The notes under the pieces were generated by a model. The model saw only the letters and a list, made by a program, of their open reading frames with translations. It was not told where the DNA came from and made no database searches. Positions 44,605 to 55,003 of a stretch of 64,000 bases of DNA are shown here, in pieces (positions within the stretch are counted from its first letter, which is position 1; each line of letters starts with the position of its first letter). Origin of the DNA: Glycocaulis abyssi (GTDB lineage: Bacteria; Pseudomonadota; Alphaproteobacteria; Caulobacterales; Maricaulaceae); the NCBI RefSeq assembly GCF_041429775.1, contig NZ_CP163421.1, positions 558,001 through 622,000 on the forward strand, given 5' to 3'. Both the position numbers and the translations under genes were made by a program.

Positions 44605-45735
44605 ATGGCCAGTTTTCCCTTTGAGATCGCCGCCGTCGATGGCCAGGCGCGCACCGGCACCCTGAAAACGTCGCGCGGGGATATCCGCACGCCCGCCTTC
44701 ATGCCGGTGGGGACGGCAGCGACAGTAAAGGCGCTCTATCCCGATCAGGTAAGGCAGGCAGGCGCGGACATACTTCTGGGCAATACCTACCACCTGATGC
44801 TGCGCCCCGGTGCAGAGCGGGTAAAGCGCCTTGGCGGCCTGCATCATTTCATGCGCTGGAACGGGCCGATCCTGACTGACTCTGGCGGGTTTCAGGTCTG
44901 GTCGCTGGCGGGCCTGCGCAAGATGAGCGAGGAGGGCGTCGCCTTCAAAAGCCATATCGATGGCTCAAAGCACATGCTGACCCCTGAGCGCTCTATCGAG
45001 ATTCAGGCAGACCTCCTCGGCGCCGATATCTCCATGCAGCTGGATGAATGCACGCCCTTCCCTTGCGAGCGCGATGCGGCGGCGAAATCCATGGAGCTGT
45101 CCATCCGCTGGGGGCGGCGCTCCAGGCAAGCGTTCGGGGAGCGCGCTACCCAGAACCTCTTTGGCATCGTGCAGGGCTCGGTCTATCCGGATTTACGCCA
45201 GCAATCGGCGGAAGCCCTGATGGAGACCGGCTTTGACGGCTATGCTGTCGGCGGGCTCGCGGTGGGCGAAGGCTTTGAAATGATGTGCAGCGTGCTGGAC
45301 GTGACAATGCCGCACCTGCCACAGGATCGCCCGCGCTATCTGATGGGGGTGGGCCGTCCGATTGACCTCGTTGAGGCCGTGGCGCGCGGGATCGACATGT
45401 TTGACTGCGTGATGCCGACCCGCTCAGGCCGCCATGGTCAGGCCTGGTCGGACTATGGCCCGTTCAATCTGAAGAATGCGCAATATGCGGAGGATGAAAG
45501 CCCGCTCAATGAGGCGGTCGACTGCCCGGCGAGCCGCGACTACTCGAAAGCCTATCTGCATCACCTGGTGCGGGCGGGAGAATATCTCGGCTCCATGATC
45601 CTCTCCTGGCACAATGTCGCCTATTACGAGGATCTGATGGCGCGCATGCGCGCGGCTATCTCTGAAGGCCGGTTCGAGGCGTTCCGCGCCGAATTCCTTT
45701 CCCGCTGGGAAGAGGGCACGGGCAAGCGCCAATAA
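44605..45735 (+). CDS. tgt: tRNA-guanine transglycosylase
   Basis: A 376-residue enzyme that exchanges guanine-34 for preQ1 in GUN tRNAs, a step of queuosine synthesis. Visible motifs are [11 protein letters not shown], the active-site [11 protein letters not shown] (general aspartate), [23 protein letters not shown] and the nucleophile region [13 protein letters not shown]. The zinc site is degenerate: where Escherichia coli has CxCxxC, this protein has V-D-C-P-A-S, keeping only the middle cysteine, while the histidine in SWHN remains. Similar loss may be common in alphaproteobacteria. A strong terminator follows the stop. Confidence 0.96.
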   Translation: MASFPFEIAAVDGQARTGTLKTSRGDIRTPAFMPVGTAATVKALYPDQVRQAGADILLGNTYHLMLRPGAERVKRLGGLHHFMRWNGPILTDSGGFQVWSLAGLRKMSEEGVAFKSHIDGSKHMLTPERSIEIQADLLGADISMQLDECTPFPCERDAAAKSMELSIRWGRRSRQAFGERATQNLFGIVQGSVYPDLRQQSAEALMETGFDGYAVGGLAVGEGFEMMCSVLDVTMPHLPQDRPRYLMGVGRPIDLVEAVARGIDMFDCVMPTRSGRHGQAWSDYGPFNLKNAQYAEDESPLNEAVDCPASRDYSKAYLHHLVRAGEYLGSMILSWHNVAYYEDLMARMRAAISEGRFEAFRAEFLSRWEEGTGKRQ

Positions 45736-45737
45736 AA

Positions 45738-45764
45738 AGCGGCCTCCGCTAAAGGGAGGCCGCT
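45738..45764. terminator. Terminator after tgt
   Basis: AGCGGCCTCC and GGAGGCCGCT form a perfect 10-bp stem with a 7-base loop, preceded by AATAAAA. The A-run before the stem serves as a T-run on the minus strand, so it can also end the convergent gene at 45790. Confidence 0.85.
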
Positions 45765-45789
45765 GGAAGCTGGATTGCAGGCGCTATTG

Positions 45790-46344
45790 CTAGCGGTTGA
45801 TATTCAGCTGTGAGTTCAGCTCGGCCTGCGTGGCCGCCAGAACGATGGCATTGGCGCTGGCATCAAAGGCCGCGTCGCTGGCCAGCACCGCATGCGTGCG
45901 CGTGCTGCCCTCAGGGCGGATCACCACATGATACTGCCCCGAGGACCGGCGCGTGCGGTACACATGGCCGGCATAATAGCCATCACGGGTATAGACCCGC
46001 ACCGGAGCGTAGTGGACGCGGGCGCTGGCCCTTGCGCGCGGGGCGTTCGGCGTGCTGGCGCGCACATAGGCGCGCGACTCGGTTTCCAGCTGGGTGCGCA
46101 GCGCCGCATTGGCTGCCGTGCGGTCATGGCGCGGCAAGGCGCGGTCCAGCTGGCCGGTCAGGCGGGTATCGATGCCAAGCCCGGTGCGCTGGTCGATCAT
46201 CGCTTCGCTGCCGAGCACGCCCAGCCGGGCGTCCGTGGTCTGGTTGACCGTACCGGTGACCTGACCGGTGACATCGGGCAATTGGGCGTGGGCAGCGCCC
46301 GCGAAGGACGCGATGACAACTGTCGTCACAAGAATGCGTTTCAT
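45790..46344 (-). CDS. Small exported protein of unknown function
   Basis: A 184-residue protein with a Sec signal peptide (MKRILVTTVVIASFAGAAHA, then QLPDV). The mature part begins with Thr/Gln-rich repeats (VTGQVTGTVNQTTDARLG), then a DRALPRHDR helix and a basic, Tyr-rich segment (HYAPVRVYTRDGYYAGHVYR). No family is recognised. GGGAG eight bases before ATG 46344 decides the start. It resembles other short alphaproteobacterial envelope proteins that carry a QVxGTV-type repeat. Confidence 0.7.
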   Translation of the reverse strand: MKRILVTTVVIASFAGAAHAQLPDVTGQVTGTVNQTTDARLGVLGSEAMIDQRTGLGIDTRLTGQLDRALPRHDRTAANAALRTQLETESRAYVRASTPNAPRARASARVHYAPVRVYTRDGYYAGHVYRTRRSSGQYHVVIRPEGSTRTHAVLASDAAFDASANAIVLAATQAELNSQLNINR

Positions 46345-46441
46345 CTTCATCTCTCCCTTCTGATCCGCCACGGGATTTCCGGGCGTATCAACATGAGAGA
46401 AACGGTTAACTCTGTCTGCAGGTTCCCCGCAGGGAGGGTGG

Positions 46442-46834
46442 TTAGCGCTCGGTCAGCCACTCAAGCGCCGCCTCGCGATCATCGAAATGGCGGAAGATGA
46501 GGGCGGGCGGATCTTCGTAGAAGAAGCTCTCCCACGCATCGAGCACGTCTCGCAGCGCGGGCCGCGCGCGCAGATAGGCCGTCTTGCGCACTTCGTTTGG
46601 CCGGTAAGGCAGGTGACGGCGCCGGACCATGGACAGCTCGATCATCGCTTCGACAGGAAAATCGATCGACCGCGTGGCGGAAAAGTCCAGCAGGGCGTTG
46701 AAGCCTTCGGGCATGACGCCTTCGTCCGCGATCGATATCAGTTTGCGGATAGCGCTGGTACCGGCGTGCTCAGGGTAGGTGATGATTATCAGCCTGCGCT
46801 CGTGAGAGAGCTCGAAGGCAATATCGTCAGCCAT
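46442..46834 (-). CDS. Hypothetical SpoIIAA/STAS-like small protein
   Basis: A 130-residue cytosolic protein. It alternates strands and helices (RRLIIITYPEHAG, then FNALLDFSATRSIDF, TAYLRARPALRDVLDAW and RHFDDREAALEWL), compatible with the STAS-like fold of small SpoIIAA-type proteins, which typically end with a phrase like FxxxxEALxWL. No binding partner is evident. The two flanking genes on the same strand encode exported proteins. Confidence 0.6.
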   Translation of the reverse strand: MADDIAFELSHERRLIIITYPEHAGTSAIRKLISIADEGVMPEGFNALLDFSATRSIDFPVEAMIELSMVRRRHLPYRPNEVRKTAYLRARPALRDVLDAWESFFYEDPPALIFRHFDDREAALEWLTER

Positions 46835-46973
46835 CAGTCTAGCCTGCTTTCAGTCGGATTTGTCTGGATCGCCGGGCGGCAAGGGCGGGGCGCTGCCGCG
46901 TTAACCATGCTGATAACGTGGGAGACCCTGTGGTGCAATGCGCCCCGCGCACCCCGATTGCAGAGCGGCAGCG

Positions 46974-47591
46974 CTACTGCGCTGCTGACGCATCATCAGC
47001 AAGGCCATAGCGGATGAAGGTCTGCTCCAGAATGCGCCGGTTGCAGCCATAGCCGTCAAACAGGCCGCGCAAATAGGCACGTCTTGACCACGCCATCTCG
47101 CGCTGGGCGCGCGCCTGTGCCTCGATACGCGCCGAATTCTGCACGAAGCGGGCAACGGGCCGGACCGGGTTCAGTCCCACAATGGCCGAATAATAGGCGT
47201 CTACGGCGGCGTCCTGCGCCGCGTCCGGCGCGCGTGCCAGCAGGTCCTGGCCCGAATCCCACATGGAGCGCTCGCGCGCTTCCTCCTCCGTTTCATCGGG
47301 CGCTGGGGGCTGCTCGCGGTCAGGGCCGAGCACGGCTGTCAGGCGGGCGATATCGGTGGCCACAGTGGAGCACACCCGGCGTGCGCCAGAGCCGCCATAG
47401 GGCGTGGGGACGGTGCGCTCGCCTTCCTCCACCATCACGGCTCCGGGACGCTCGCGCGGCGCGCCCAGCGCATCATAAGCCGCCGGCATGGTGCGCCCTG
47501 CCGCCTCATCGAACGTCTCGCGTGAGGTGTTGCAGGCACCCAGCCCGGAAAGGCACGCCCCGCACATGGCCGCAACAAGCGCAAATCTCAT
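46974..47591 (-). CDS. Predicted lipoprotein
   Basis: A 205-residue protein with a lipoprotein signal ending LSGLGA-C (cysteine at about residue 20). The mature part has a conserved-looking VCSTVATDIARLTAVLGPDRE helix, an acidic linker and a C-terminal RRAYLRGLFDGYGCNRRILE segment with a cysteine. I do not recognise the family. ATG 47591 is chosen because the signal peptide begins there. It ends about 140 bp from tRNA-Lys on the other strand. Confidence 0.7.
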   Translation of the reverse strand: MRFALVAAMCGACLSGLGACNTSRETFDEAAGRTMPAAYDALGAPRERPGAVMVEEGERTVPTPYGGSGARRVCSTVATDIARLTAVLGPDREQPPAPDETEEEARERSMWDSGQDLLARAPDAAQDAAVDAYYSAIVGLNPVRPVARFVQNSARIEAQARAQREMAWSRRAYLRGLFDGYGCNRRILEQTFIRYGLADDASAAQ

Positions 47592-47733
47592 CGTCCCGGT
47601 CCTCCCTCGCGCAAACGTTGGCTTCCCATCATGGCAAAGCCATGGCAAACAGCCTGCCTGACGCGCGTGCATCACGCACCTGACTGCCTTGACCGGCGGT
47701 GCGGGCCTCTATATCTACGCGCACTCTTGATGA

Positions 47734-47809
47734 GAGCCGGTAGCTCAGCTGGTAGAGCAACTGACTTTTAATCAGTAGGTCCCGGGTTCGAGCCCCGGCC
47801 GGCTCACCA
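47734..47809 (+). tRNA. tRNA-Lys (anticodon UUU)
   Basis: A 76-nt tRNA with GAGCCGG/CCGGCTC acceptor arms and encoded CCA, D-arm GCTCAGCTGGTAGAGC, anticodon arm CTGACTTTTAATCAG (anticodon TTT) and T-arm CCGGGTTCGAGCCCCGG. Its last 28 bases are repeated at 50595-50623, marking it as the integration site of the islet that follows. Confidence 0.97.
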
Positions 47810-47811
47810 AG
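47782..47811 (+). repeat. Left attachment-site copy (tRNA-Lys 3' end)
   Basis: The T-arm, acceptor 3' arm, CCA and one following base (30 nt) are repeated at 50595-50623 in the same orientation with a single missing C. Between them lie 2.8 kb of less GC-rich DNA with one large gene. This is the pattern left by tyrosine-recombinase integration into a tRNA gene. Confidence 0.85.
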
Positions 47812-48096
47812 AATTTCAATCACATTAAAAAGACAAATCGGCGCTGCCTGCTGCGTAGGCGCGGCTGATTGGATATGGGAGCAGGCGGGCCGAAAGGGAC
47901 GTGTATTTGGCGGATGCAGGCAAAGGCAGAAGCCCTGAGTACAGACACGTTTCGGTAGACCAAACCGGCACGCTGCAGCGTCGGAGGCCCCGCTGAGCGG
48001 GCGAATAAACAGCATGTAGAACGGGCGCATTGTCCACCCCTACTTTCCGAAAATGTTAGCTGGCGGCGAGAGAGCATTTCTGCTGTGGTGTGAATC

Positions 48097-50532
48097 ATGC
48101 CCGGTCAGAAATCCCTCAGAGTTACTGGTAGCGTCTCACTGCGCCCGACCCGCATAGGCTTTCTCGTCAGGCCCAGTGATGCTGCTGCTCTAAGCCGCAT
48201 CATGCGCTGGGCGTCGTGTCTCTGGGGTGGGCGTGCAAATCCAATAATCCCTGTAGGCCCCTATCCGCCGTGCTGGCGCGCCGAACATAAAGCGTTGAGA
48301 CGGACTGCTCGCGAAGTAGCGAGGGACTACATGACCTTTTTCGAGCCCGATGTGCTTGTTGAGGCTGCGCCCGGACTCGCGGAATCGATCGGCTATGAAG
48401 AGTTTGGTGCCGACCGACATCAAAGCCAGCTAATTCACCTAGACGAATTTTTCACGAAGGAGGTTGAGCACCGCCCTGAATTGAGCTTCGGCCTTTCTGT
48501 GACAGACGCCTATCGAGATATCTACGAATCCCAGCGACGTTTCGTATTACGCGATCAGAGCCCGTCTTTAATTTTTAATGAGACATCACACAGCTCAATT
48601 GTTGAGGCTATGTTTGGTGCGTTCCCGAAAGAGGAAGGCGCCCAGGGCTTTCAATGCATTTACGAAGAGGTTTTCGAGCCGGTTGCCGTTGATGTTGGCC
48701 CTCAACACTGGTTCGAAGTCTTTGAACGCGGAGCGACAGTTCCCTTCTCTCCCACCAATCACAAAATCGAGTTGGCACCTCGAGGTTATGGTGACCTAAG
48801 CTTTTTCATCTTCGATCATACAAAGCCGGTGGACCTGATCGACTATTGGAACAAACGTCTGTTCGCTTCGCCGGTCTATCCTGTGCCGCTTTGCTGGCTC
48901 GATGAGCTTGCCGAGGCCTTGGTGGAAATGATCAGGCGAAATCATCGCCCAATTCCAAACAACCCGTCCGGTATGAAGTTCCATAGCGAGCTCTATTTTG
49001 GCCGAAGCATCAAGAAAGATGGGATTGCAGCACTTGTGAACAAGCATTTTTCGGCCTGCCCGAATGGATCATTCTACATTGGCGAGGTTCGGCATCCGAA
49101 GGTTCCTACGGAACCATTTGGCCCAACGTGCGAGCGCCATGGCTTCACAGCGGGAAGCGCAACAATCGATGCGGCGGTTACGGACGGGGGCGAAGTCAGG
49201 TTCGATACTCTCGATCCGCCATTTGCTTCCCGGTACGGAGGCGGTCGTCATCGCTGGGTTAACGTTATAAATCTCAACTGCCACGGTTCCGATGCGCTGG
49301 CGTTGACCCTGCCAACCAATCTTGAAGACCGCTCTAAGCCGCGGCTCACTCTCGGTTCGCTGGGACGAACGATGGTGACACGGGAAGGCTGGGTGCTCGG
49401 TCTAGAACACAAGGACTTACCGGCTTGGATGGTGTTACAAGACGGAACGCAGGCGATAAGCGAATGGCTGGCGCGTCGAGGGCTTCGGGCCGAGCTGTCC
49501 AGTGCCGGACGGATTGCACGCCAGATGATAGGAAGACTTGGTGGACTGTGGGCTACGCATCTAATTGCGGATGAAAATACGCTCCAATTGTTAAACAAGA
49601 TGGCTATGAAAGAGGTGTCAAAAGGCACGGGCGATGACGTCGTGAAACATCAGTTTGAGGGCCGGACAGCATCATTTGAGGATTGGCAAAAGTTGATTGC
49701 CCAGAGGGGTAAAGACCGACTGCCGAGCGTATCCTTGGAGGAGTTTACAAAGCGGCGTGTTATCAAGTTGGGTCTTAGCACGAAGTGTCCCCATTGCGAC
49801 CATGGCAACTGGTATGGTCTTGATGACGTCAATTATGAAGTTCATTGTGAGCGATGCCTGAAGCAATTTGATTTTCCGCAAGGGGAAACTTCTAGGAATT
49901 GGCGATACCGAGTAATCGGTCCCTTCAGTGTGCCAAATTATGCAGAAGGCTCTTATTGCGTCGCGCTAACCCTAAATATGTTCAAACAAAAACTCTTTCC
50001 GTCTTCAGACATGGAAATGACTTATTCCGCCGCCTTAAAACTATTTAGTGAAAATAGAAATTTTCCTCGTGAGATTGATTTCGCGTTTTGGATTGGCGAC
50101 GAGGCGCTGTTTAGGCAGCGAGAGGAGCCTCGGTTTGTTTTCGGTGAATCGAAGAGCTTTGCCCAGATTACCTTAGACGATGTGGAGGGGCTAAAGCTGG
50201 TTGCTAGTAAGCTACCCGGATCGGTAGTGGTCGTCTCGATGCTGAAGGATACGCTTTCGGAAAAGGAAAAATGCTTGCTCATCGAACTTACTCGGTGGGG
50301 GTGGGAAAGCGTCAAAGGTAAAATGCGTGCCCAGGTCGTGATTGTTACCGGACGTGAATTGTTTGCTGATTTTTCTGTCGGGTTGGCTTGGAAGAAGGCC
50401 GGGGCGCCTTTCGATCAATTCGACGATTTCCACACCTTTAGGAATTTGGACGAATTTGCTCGCGCAACACAGAAAGTCTATCTCGGACTGGACTATTATG
50501 CGGAACAAAAAGCTCATAAAGCTGCTGGTTAG
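48097..50532 (+). CDS. Large islet-borne protein: novel N-domain, zinc ribbon and PD-(D/E)XK-like nuclease
   Basis: An 811-residue soluble protein that I cannot place in a named family. Near the N-terminus is RIGFLVRPSDAAALSRIMRW, then SCLWGGRANPIIPV (to about residue 53), followed by FFEPDVLVE. Residues 564-587 hold a zinc ribbon, CPHC, 16 residues, CERC. After it comes a likely PD-(D/E)XK nuclease: EIDFAFW (E659, D661), then FVFGESKSF (E684, K686) and a helix DDVEGLKLVASKL. The codon use is less GC-rich than that of its neighbours. It is the only plausible gene of a 2.8-kb islet in tRNA-Lys, with no integrase. The fold set suggests DNA cleavage, and a restriction or anti-phage role is inferred from domain type and location. 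ATG 48097 lacks a clear ribosome site. Confidence 0.7.
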   Translation: MPGQKSLRVTGSVSLRPTRIGFLVRPSDAAALSRIMRWASCLWGGRANPIIPVGPYPPCWRAEHKALRRTAREVARDYMTFFEPDVLVEAAPGLAESIGYEEFGADRHQSQLIHLDEFFTKEVEHRPELSFGLSVTDAYRDIYESQRRFVLRDQSPSLIFNETSHSSIVEAMFGAFPKEEGAQGFQCIYEEVFEPVAVDVGPQHWFEVFERGATVPFSPTNHKIELAPRGYGDLSFFIFDHTKPVDLIDYWNKRLFASPVYPVPLCWLDELAEALVEMIRRNHRPIPNNPSGMKFHSELYFGRSIKKDGIAALVNKHFSACPNGSFYIGEVRHPKVPTEPFGPTCERHGFTAGSATIDAAVTDGGEVRFDTLDPPFASRYGGGRHRWVNVINLNCHGSDALALTLPTNLEDRSKPRLTLGSLGRTMVTREGWVLGLEHKDLPAWMVLQDGTQAISEWLARRGLRAELSSAGRIARQMIGRLGGLWATHLIADENTLQLLNKMAMKEVSKGTGDDVVKHQFEGRTASFEDWQKLIAQRGKDRLPSVSLEEFTKRRVIKLGLSTKCPHCDHGNWYGLDDVNYEVHCERCLKQFDFPQGETSRNWRYRVIGPFSVPNYAEGSYCVALTLNMFKQKLFPSSDMEMTYSAALKLFSENRNFPREIDFAFWIGDEALFRQREEPRFVFGESKSFAQITLDDVEGLKLVASKLPGSVVVVSMLKDTLSEKEKCLLIELTRWGWESVKGKMRAQVVIVTGRELFADFSVGLAWKKAGAPFDQFDDFHTFRNLDEFARATQKVYLGLDYYAEQKAHKAAG

Positions 50533-50594
50533 ATGTCGAGGGCGTCTTAGTCTCGTTGTCGTCCGGGCGCTGACGGTCGTCGCGCGCGGACACA

Positions 50595-50623
50595 CCGGGT
50601 TCGAGCCCCGGCGGCTCACCAAG
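50595..50623 (+). repeat. Right attachment-site copy
   Basis: A 29-base repeat of the tRNA-Lys 3' end (CCGGGTTCGAGCCCCGG, then CGGCTCACCAAG), lacking one C of the acceptor arm. It marks the right end of the islet; clpS follows within 160 bases. Confidence 0.85.
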
Positions 50624-50779
50624 CCCCCTTCAAAAATGCGTTGCGAGCCGCCCTCCGCCACAGCGCACTGTTAACAAGCCGCGCGAAGGGGCTTCTCACT
50701 GGCCCCCGCATGCCTATTTAATCTTGCAGACGAGCGAAGCTCTGCCGGAAGAGGCGTACCAGGTGAGGCGAAACGGCGA

Positions 50780-51145
50780 ATGGGCATGACGGACCCGCGC
50801 AAACCATCGGGACCAAAGGGGCCGTCGGCGCCGGGACCGGGCGACACGGAGCGCCAGACGGGCATTACCGTGAAAACGCGCCCGCGTACCGAGCGCCCGT
50901 CCATGTACAAGGTCTTGCTGCTCAATGACGACTTTACGCCGATGGAATTCGTCATTCAGGTTCTGATGGTGATTTTTCACAAGGACCAGGAAGACGCGAC
51001 TCGCATCATGCTGCATGTTCACCAGAATGGGGTGGGGGTTTGCGGCGTTTTTACCTACGAGGTAGCTGAGACCAAGGTGGCGCAAGTTATGGACGCGGCA
51101 CGCCGGGCACAGCATCCTCTCCAGTGCACCATGGAAAAGGACTAG
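50780..51145 (+). CDS. clpS: ClpS, adaptor of ClpAP
   Basis: A 121-residue N-end-rule adaptor. After a proline-rich N-terminus it has the conserved core [20 protein letters not shown], with the NDD that contacts the substrate alpha-amino group, and [20 protein letters not shown], the hydrophobic-pocket strand. It binds the ClpA N-domain and delivers proteins with N-terminal Leu, Phe, Tyr or Trp. clpA begins 5 bases after its stop, the usual pair. Start at ATG 50780; ATG 50786 is nearly equivalent. Confidence 0.97.
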   Translation: MGMTDPRKPSGPKGPSAPGPGDTERQTGITVKTRPRTERPSMYKVLLLNDDFTPMEFVIQVLMVIFHKDQEDATRIMLHVHQNGVGVCGVFTYEVAETKVAQVMDAARRAQHPLQCTMEKD

Positions 51146-51149
51146 TCCC

Positions 51150-53477
51150 GTGCCATCATTTTCGCCTGCCCTTGAGCAAAGCCTGCATATCGCGCTGACG
51201 GCGGCCAATGAGCGCCGGCACGAATTCGCGACGCTGGAGCATCTGCTGCTGGCCCTCTGCGATGACGAGGATGCCGCAGCGGTGATGCGCGCCTGCGATG
51301 TCGATGTGGAGGAGCTGCGCACCACGCTCGGCGATTATGTCGATAACGAGCTGGCGAGCCTGGTCATCGATAATGATGATGACGCCAAGCCCACGGCCGG
51401 TTTCCAGCGCGTCATCCAGCGCGCCGTGATCCATGTCCAGAATTCGGGCCGTGAGGAAGTGACCGGCGCGAACGTGCTGGTCGCGCTCTTTGCCGAGCGC
51501 GAGAGCCACGCGGCCTACTTCCTGGCCGAGCGGGACATGACCCGCTATGACGCGGTCAATTTCATCTCCCACGGTATTGCCAAGAAGGCGGGCGCGGACG
51601 AGAGCCGCCGCCCCACGGGCGCTGACGAGGCCGATGAGGACGCGGCCGAGGACAAGGATGATGCGCTGGCCGCCTATTGCGTTGATCTCAACGCCAAGGC
51701 GAAAGCGGGCAGCGTTGATCCGCTGATCGGGCGCGCCGCAGAGGTGGAGCGCTGCGTGCAGATTCTCTGCCGCCGCCGCAAGAACAACCCGCTTCTGGTC
51801 GGCGATCCGGGCGTGGGCAAGACGGCCATCGCGGAAGGGCTGGCCCGCCTGATCGTGGAAGGCAATGTGCCCGAAGTGCTCGAAGAGGCGACGATCTATT
51901 CGCTCGATATGGGCGCGCTGCTGGCTGGCACGCGCTACCGGGGCGATTTCGAGGAACGCGTCAAGCAGGTGGTCAAGGCGCTCGAGGCGCGGCCCAACGC
52001 CGTGCTGTTCATCGACGAGATTCACACCGTCATCGGCGCGGGCGCGACCTCTGGCGGGGCGATGGATGCGTCGAATCTTCTCAAACCGGCCCTGCAGTCC
52101 GGATCGCTGCGCTGCATGGGGTCAACGACCTACAAGGAATATCGCCAGCATTTCGAGAAGGACCGGGCGCTCGCCCGCCGCTTCCAGAAGATTGATGTGG
52201 TGGAACCCAGCGTCGCCGACGCCATCAAGATCCTGCAGGGGCTCAAACCCTATTTCGAGGATTTCCACGATGTGCGCTTCACCAATGAGGCGCTGAAAAG
52301 CGCGGTGGAGCTGTCTGATCGCTATATCGGCGACCGCAAGCTGCCGGACAAGGCCATCGATGTGATCGACGAGGCCGGTGCCTCCATGCGCCTCGTGGCG
52401 CCGTCCAAGCGCAAAAAGACGATTGGCGTAAAGGAAGTGGAGACGGTCGTCGCCAAGATCGCGCGCATTCCGGCCAAATCGGTGTCCAAATCTGACGAGC
52501 GGGTGCTGAAAGATCTCGATGTCTCGCTCAAACGCGTCGTGTTCGGCCAGGACGAGGCTATCTCGAAACTCTCCAGCGCCATCAAGCTCGCCCGTGCGGG
52601 CCTGCGCGAGCCGAGAAAGCCGATTGGCTGCTACCTCTTCTCCGGCCCCACCGGTGTCGGCAAGACCGAAGTTGCCCGCCAGCTGGCCTCGGTACTGGGC
52701 GTGGAGCTCCTGCGCTTTGACATGAGCGAGTATATGGAGCGCCACACGGTGAGCCGCCTGCTTGGCGCGCCTCCAGGCTATGTCGGCTACGATCAGGGCG
52801 GCCAGCTCTCCGATGCGGTCGACCAGCATCCGCACTCGGTCCTCCTGATGGACGAGATCGAGAAGGCGCACCCGGATATCTTCAATATTCTCCTGCAGGT
52901 CATGGATAATGGCGAGCTGACCGATGCCAACGGCAAGAAGATCGATTTCCGCAATGTGGTCCTCATAATGACCACCAATGCGGGTGCGTCTGATGCCGCC
53001 AAGGAGGCCATCGGCTTTGGCCGGGGCAAGCGGGAGGGCGAGGACACGGCGGCGATTGAAAAGCTGTTCACGCCGGAATTCCGCAACCGGCTGGACGCCG
53101 TGATCGGCTTTGCCGGCCTGAAACAGGATGTCGTCGCCCGCGTGGTGGAGAAGTTCGTGCTGGAGCTGGAAGCCCAGCTGACAGACCGGGGCGTCACCTT
53201 CGAGCTGACCGAGCCTGCGAAGGCGTGGCTGGCGGCGCGTGGCTATGACGAGAAGTTCGGCGCGCGTCCGCTGGGCCGCGTGATCCAGGAGCACATCAAG
53301 AAGCCTCTGGCCGACGAAATCCTGTTTGGCCAGCTGCGCAAGGGCGGTGTGGTGAAGGTCGATGTTGATGCCGCCGACGAGGACCGGCTCGATTTCGAGA
53401 TCATCCCCGGCGACCGCATCAAGCCGCAGGGCAAGGGCAAGTCCGGCGCGAAACGCAAGCCGGAACCGGTGCGGTAG
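51150..53477 (+). CDS. clpA: ClpA, ATP-dependent unfoldase of ClpAP
   Basis: A 775-residue class I Clp ATPase. It has an N-terminal double repeat (1-145), first AAA+ module with GDPGVGKT and the VLFIDEIHT Walker B, second AAA+ module with GPTGVGKTE and [12 protein letters not shown], and a C-terminal D2-small domain with [11 protein letters not shown]. The ClpP-docking loop is expected in the [12 protein letters not shown] region. A basic tail ([14 protein letters not shown]) ends the protein. ATG or GTG near 51150 follows clpS by 5 bases. Confidence 0.98.
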   Translation: MPSFSPALEQSLHIALTAANERRHEFATLEHLLLALCDDEDAAAVMRACDVDVEELRTTLGDYVDNELASLVIDNDDDAKPTAGFQRVIQRAVIHVQNSGREEVTGANVLVALFAERESHAAYFLAERDMTRYDAVNFISHGIAKKAGADESRRPTGADEADEDAAEDKDDALAAYCVDLNAKAKAGSVDPLIGRAAEVERCVQILCRRRKNNPLLVGDPGVGKTAIAEGLARLIVEGNVPEVLEEATIYSLDMGALLAGTRYRGDFEERVKQVVKALEARPNAVLFIDEIHTVIGAGATSGGAMDASNLLKPALQSGSLRCMGSTTYKEYRQHFEKDRALARRFQKIDVVEPSVADAIKILQGLKPYFEDFHDVRFTNEALKSAVELSDRYIGDRKLPDKAIDVIDEAGASMRLVAPSKRKKTIGVKEVETVVAKIARIPAKSVSKSDERVLKDLDVSLKRVVFGQDEAISKLSSAIKLARAGLREPRKPIGCYLFSGPTGVGKTEVARQLASVLGVELLRFDMSEYMERHTVSRLLGAPPGYVGYDQGGQLSDAVDQHPHSVLLMDEIEKAHPDIFNILLQVMDNGELTDANGKKIDFRNVVLIMTTNAGASDAAKEAIGFGRGKREGEDTAAIEKLFTPEFRNRLDAVIGFAGLKQDVVARVVEKFVLELEAQLTDRGVTFELTEPAKAWLAARGYDEKFGARPLGRVIQEHIKKPLADEILFGQLRKGGVVKVDVDAADEDRLDFEIIPGDRIKPQGKGKSGAKRKPEPVR

Positions 53478-53536
53478 GTCCATACCCTGAACTCCCGGCC
53501 GACCGCAGGGAGAGCCGGGGCCAGAGGCTGTCTTTG

Positions 53537-53640
53537 CCCTCGTCCTTCGAGCGCCACCGCGTCCGCAAGGATGAGGGCAAAAAACATCTGGCTCCCTCAT
53601 GCTGAGGAGCAGGCGAAGCCTGTGTCTCGAAGCACGAGGG
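53537..53640. repeat. Two tandem palindromic elements between clpA and kbl
   Basis: CCCTCGTCCTT pairs with AAGGATGAGGG (53537-53578), and CCCTCATGCT pairs with AGCACGAGGG (53594-53640), each with one mismatch or none. Both arms contain variants of CTCATxCTGAGGAGC and TCTCGAAGCACGAGG, sequence seen widely as short intergenic repeats in related bacteria. They could form REP-like hairpins in the clpA 3' region. No gene is present. Confidence 0.7.
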
Positions 53641-53723
53641 AGTTCAGTGCGCCTCTTCACATTGCCCTTCACGGGCGCTTGGCCTATCCCGGTTGCGAAC
53701 ATGCAGAACCGGAGACACCCGCC

Positions 53724-54926
<1,203 letters not shown>

Positions 54927-55003
54927 TGCGGCACGGAAAGCCTTGGCGGCAATCCGGTGTCGTGCCAGTCTGCCTCTCAACTTTTGGTGGGGGGACAAGC
55001 ACC

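Noticed and set aside
47629-48030. 133-codon minus-strand frame across tRNA-Lys
   Set aside because: It translates the complement of the tRNA, a well-known source of false conserved proteins.
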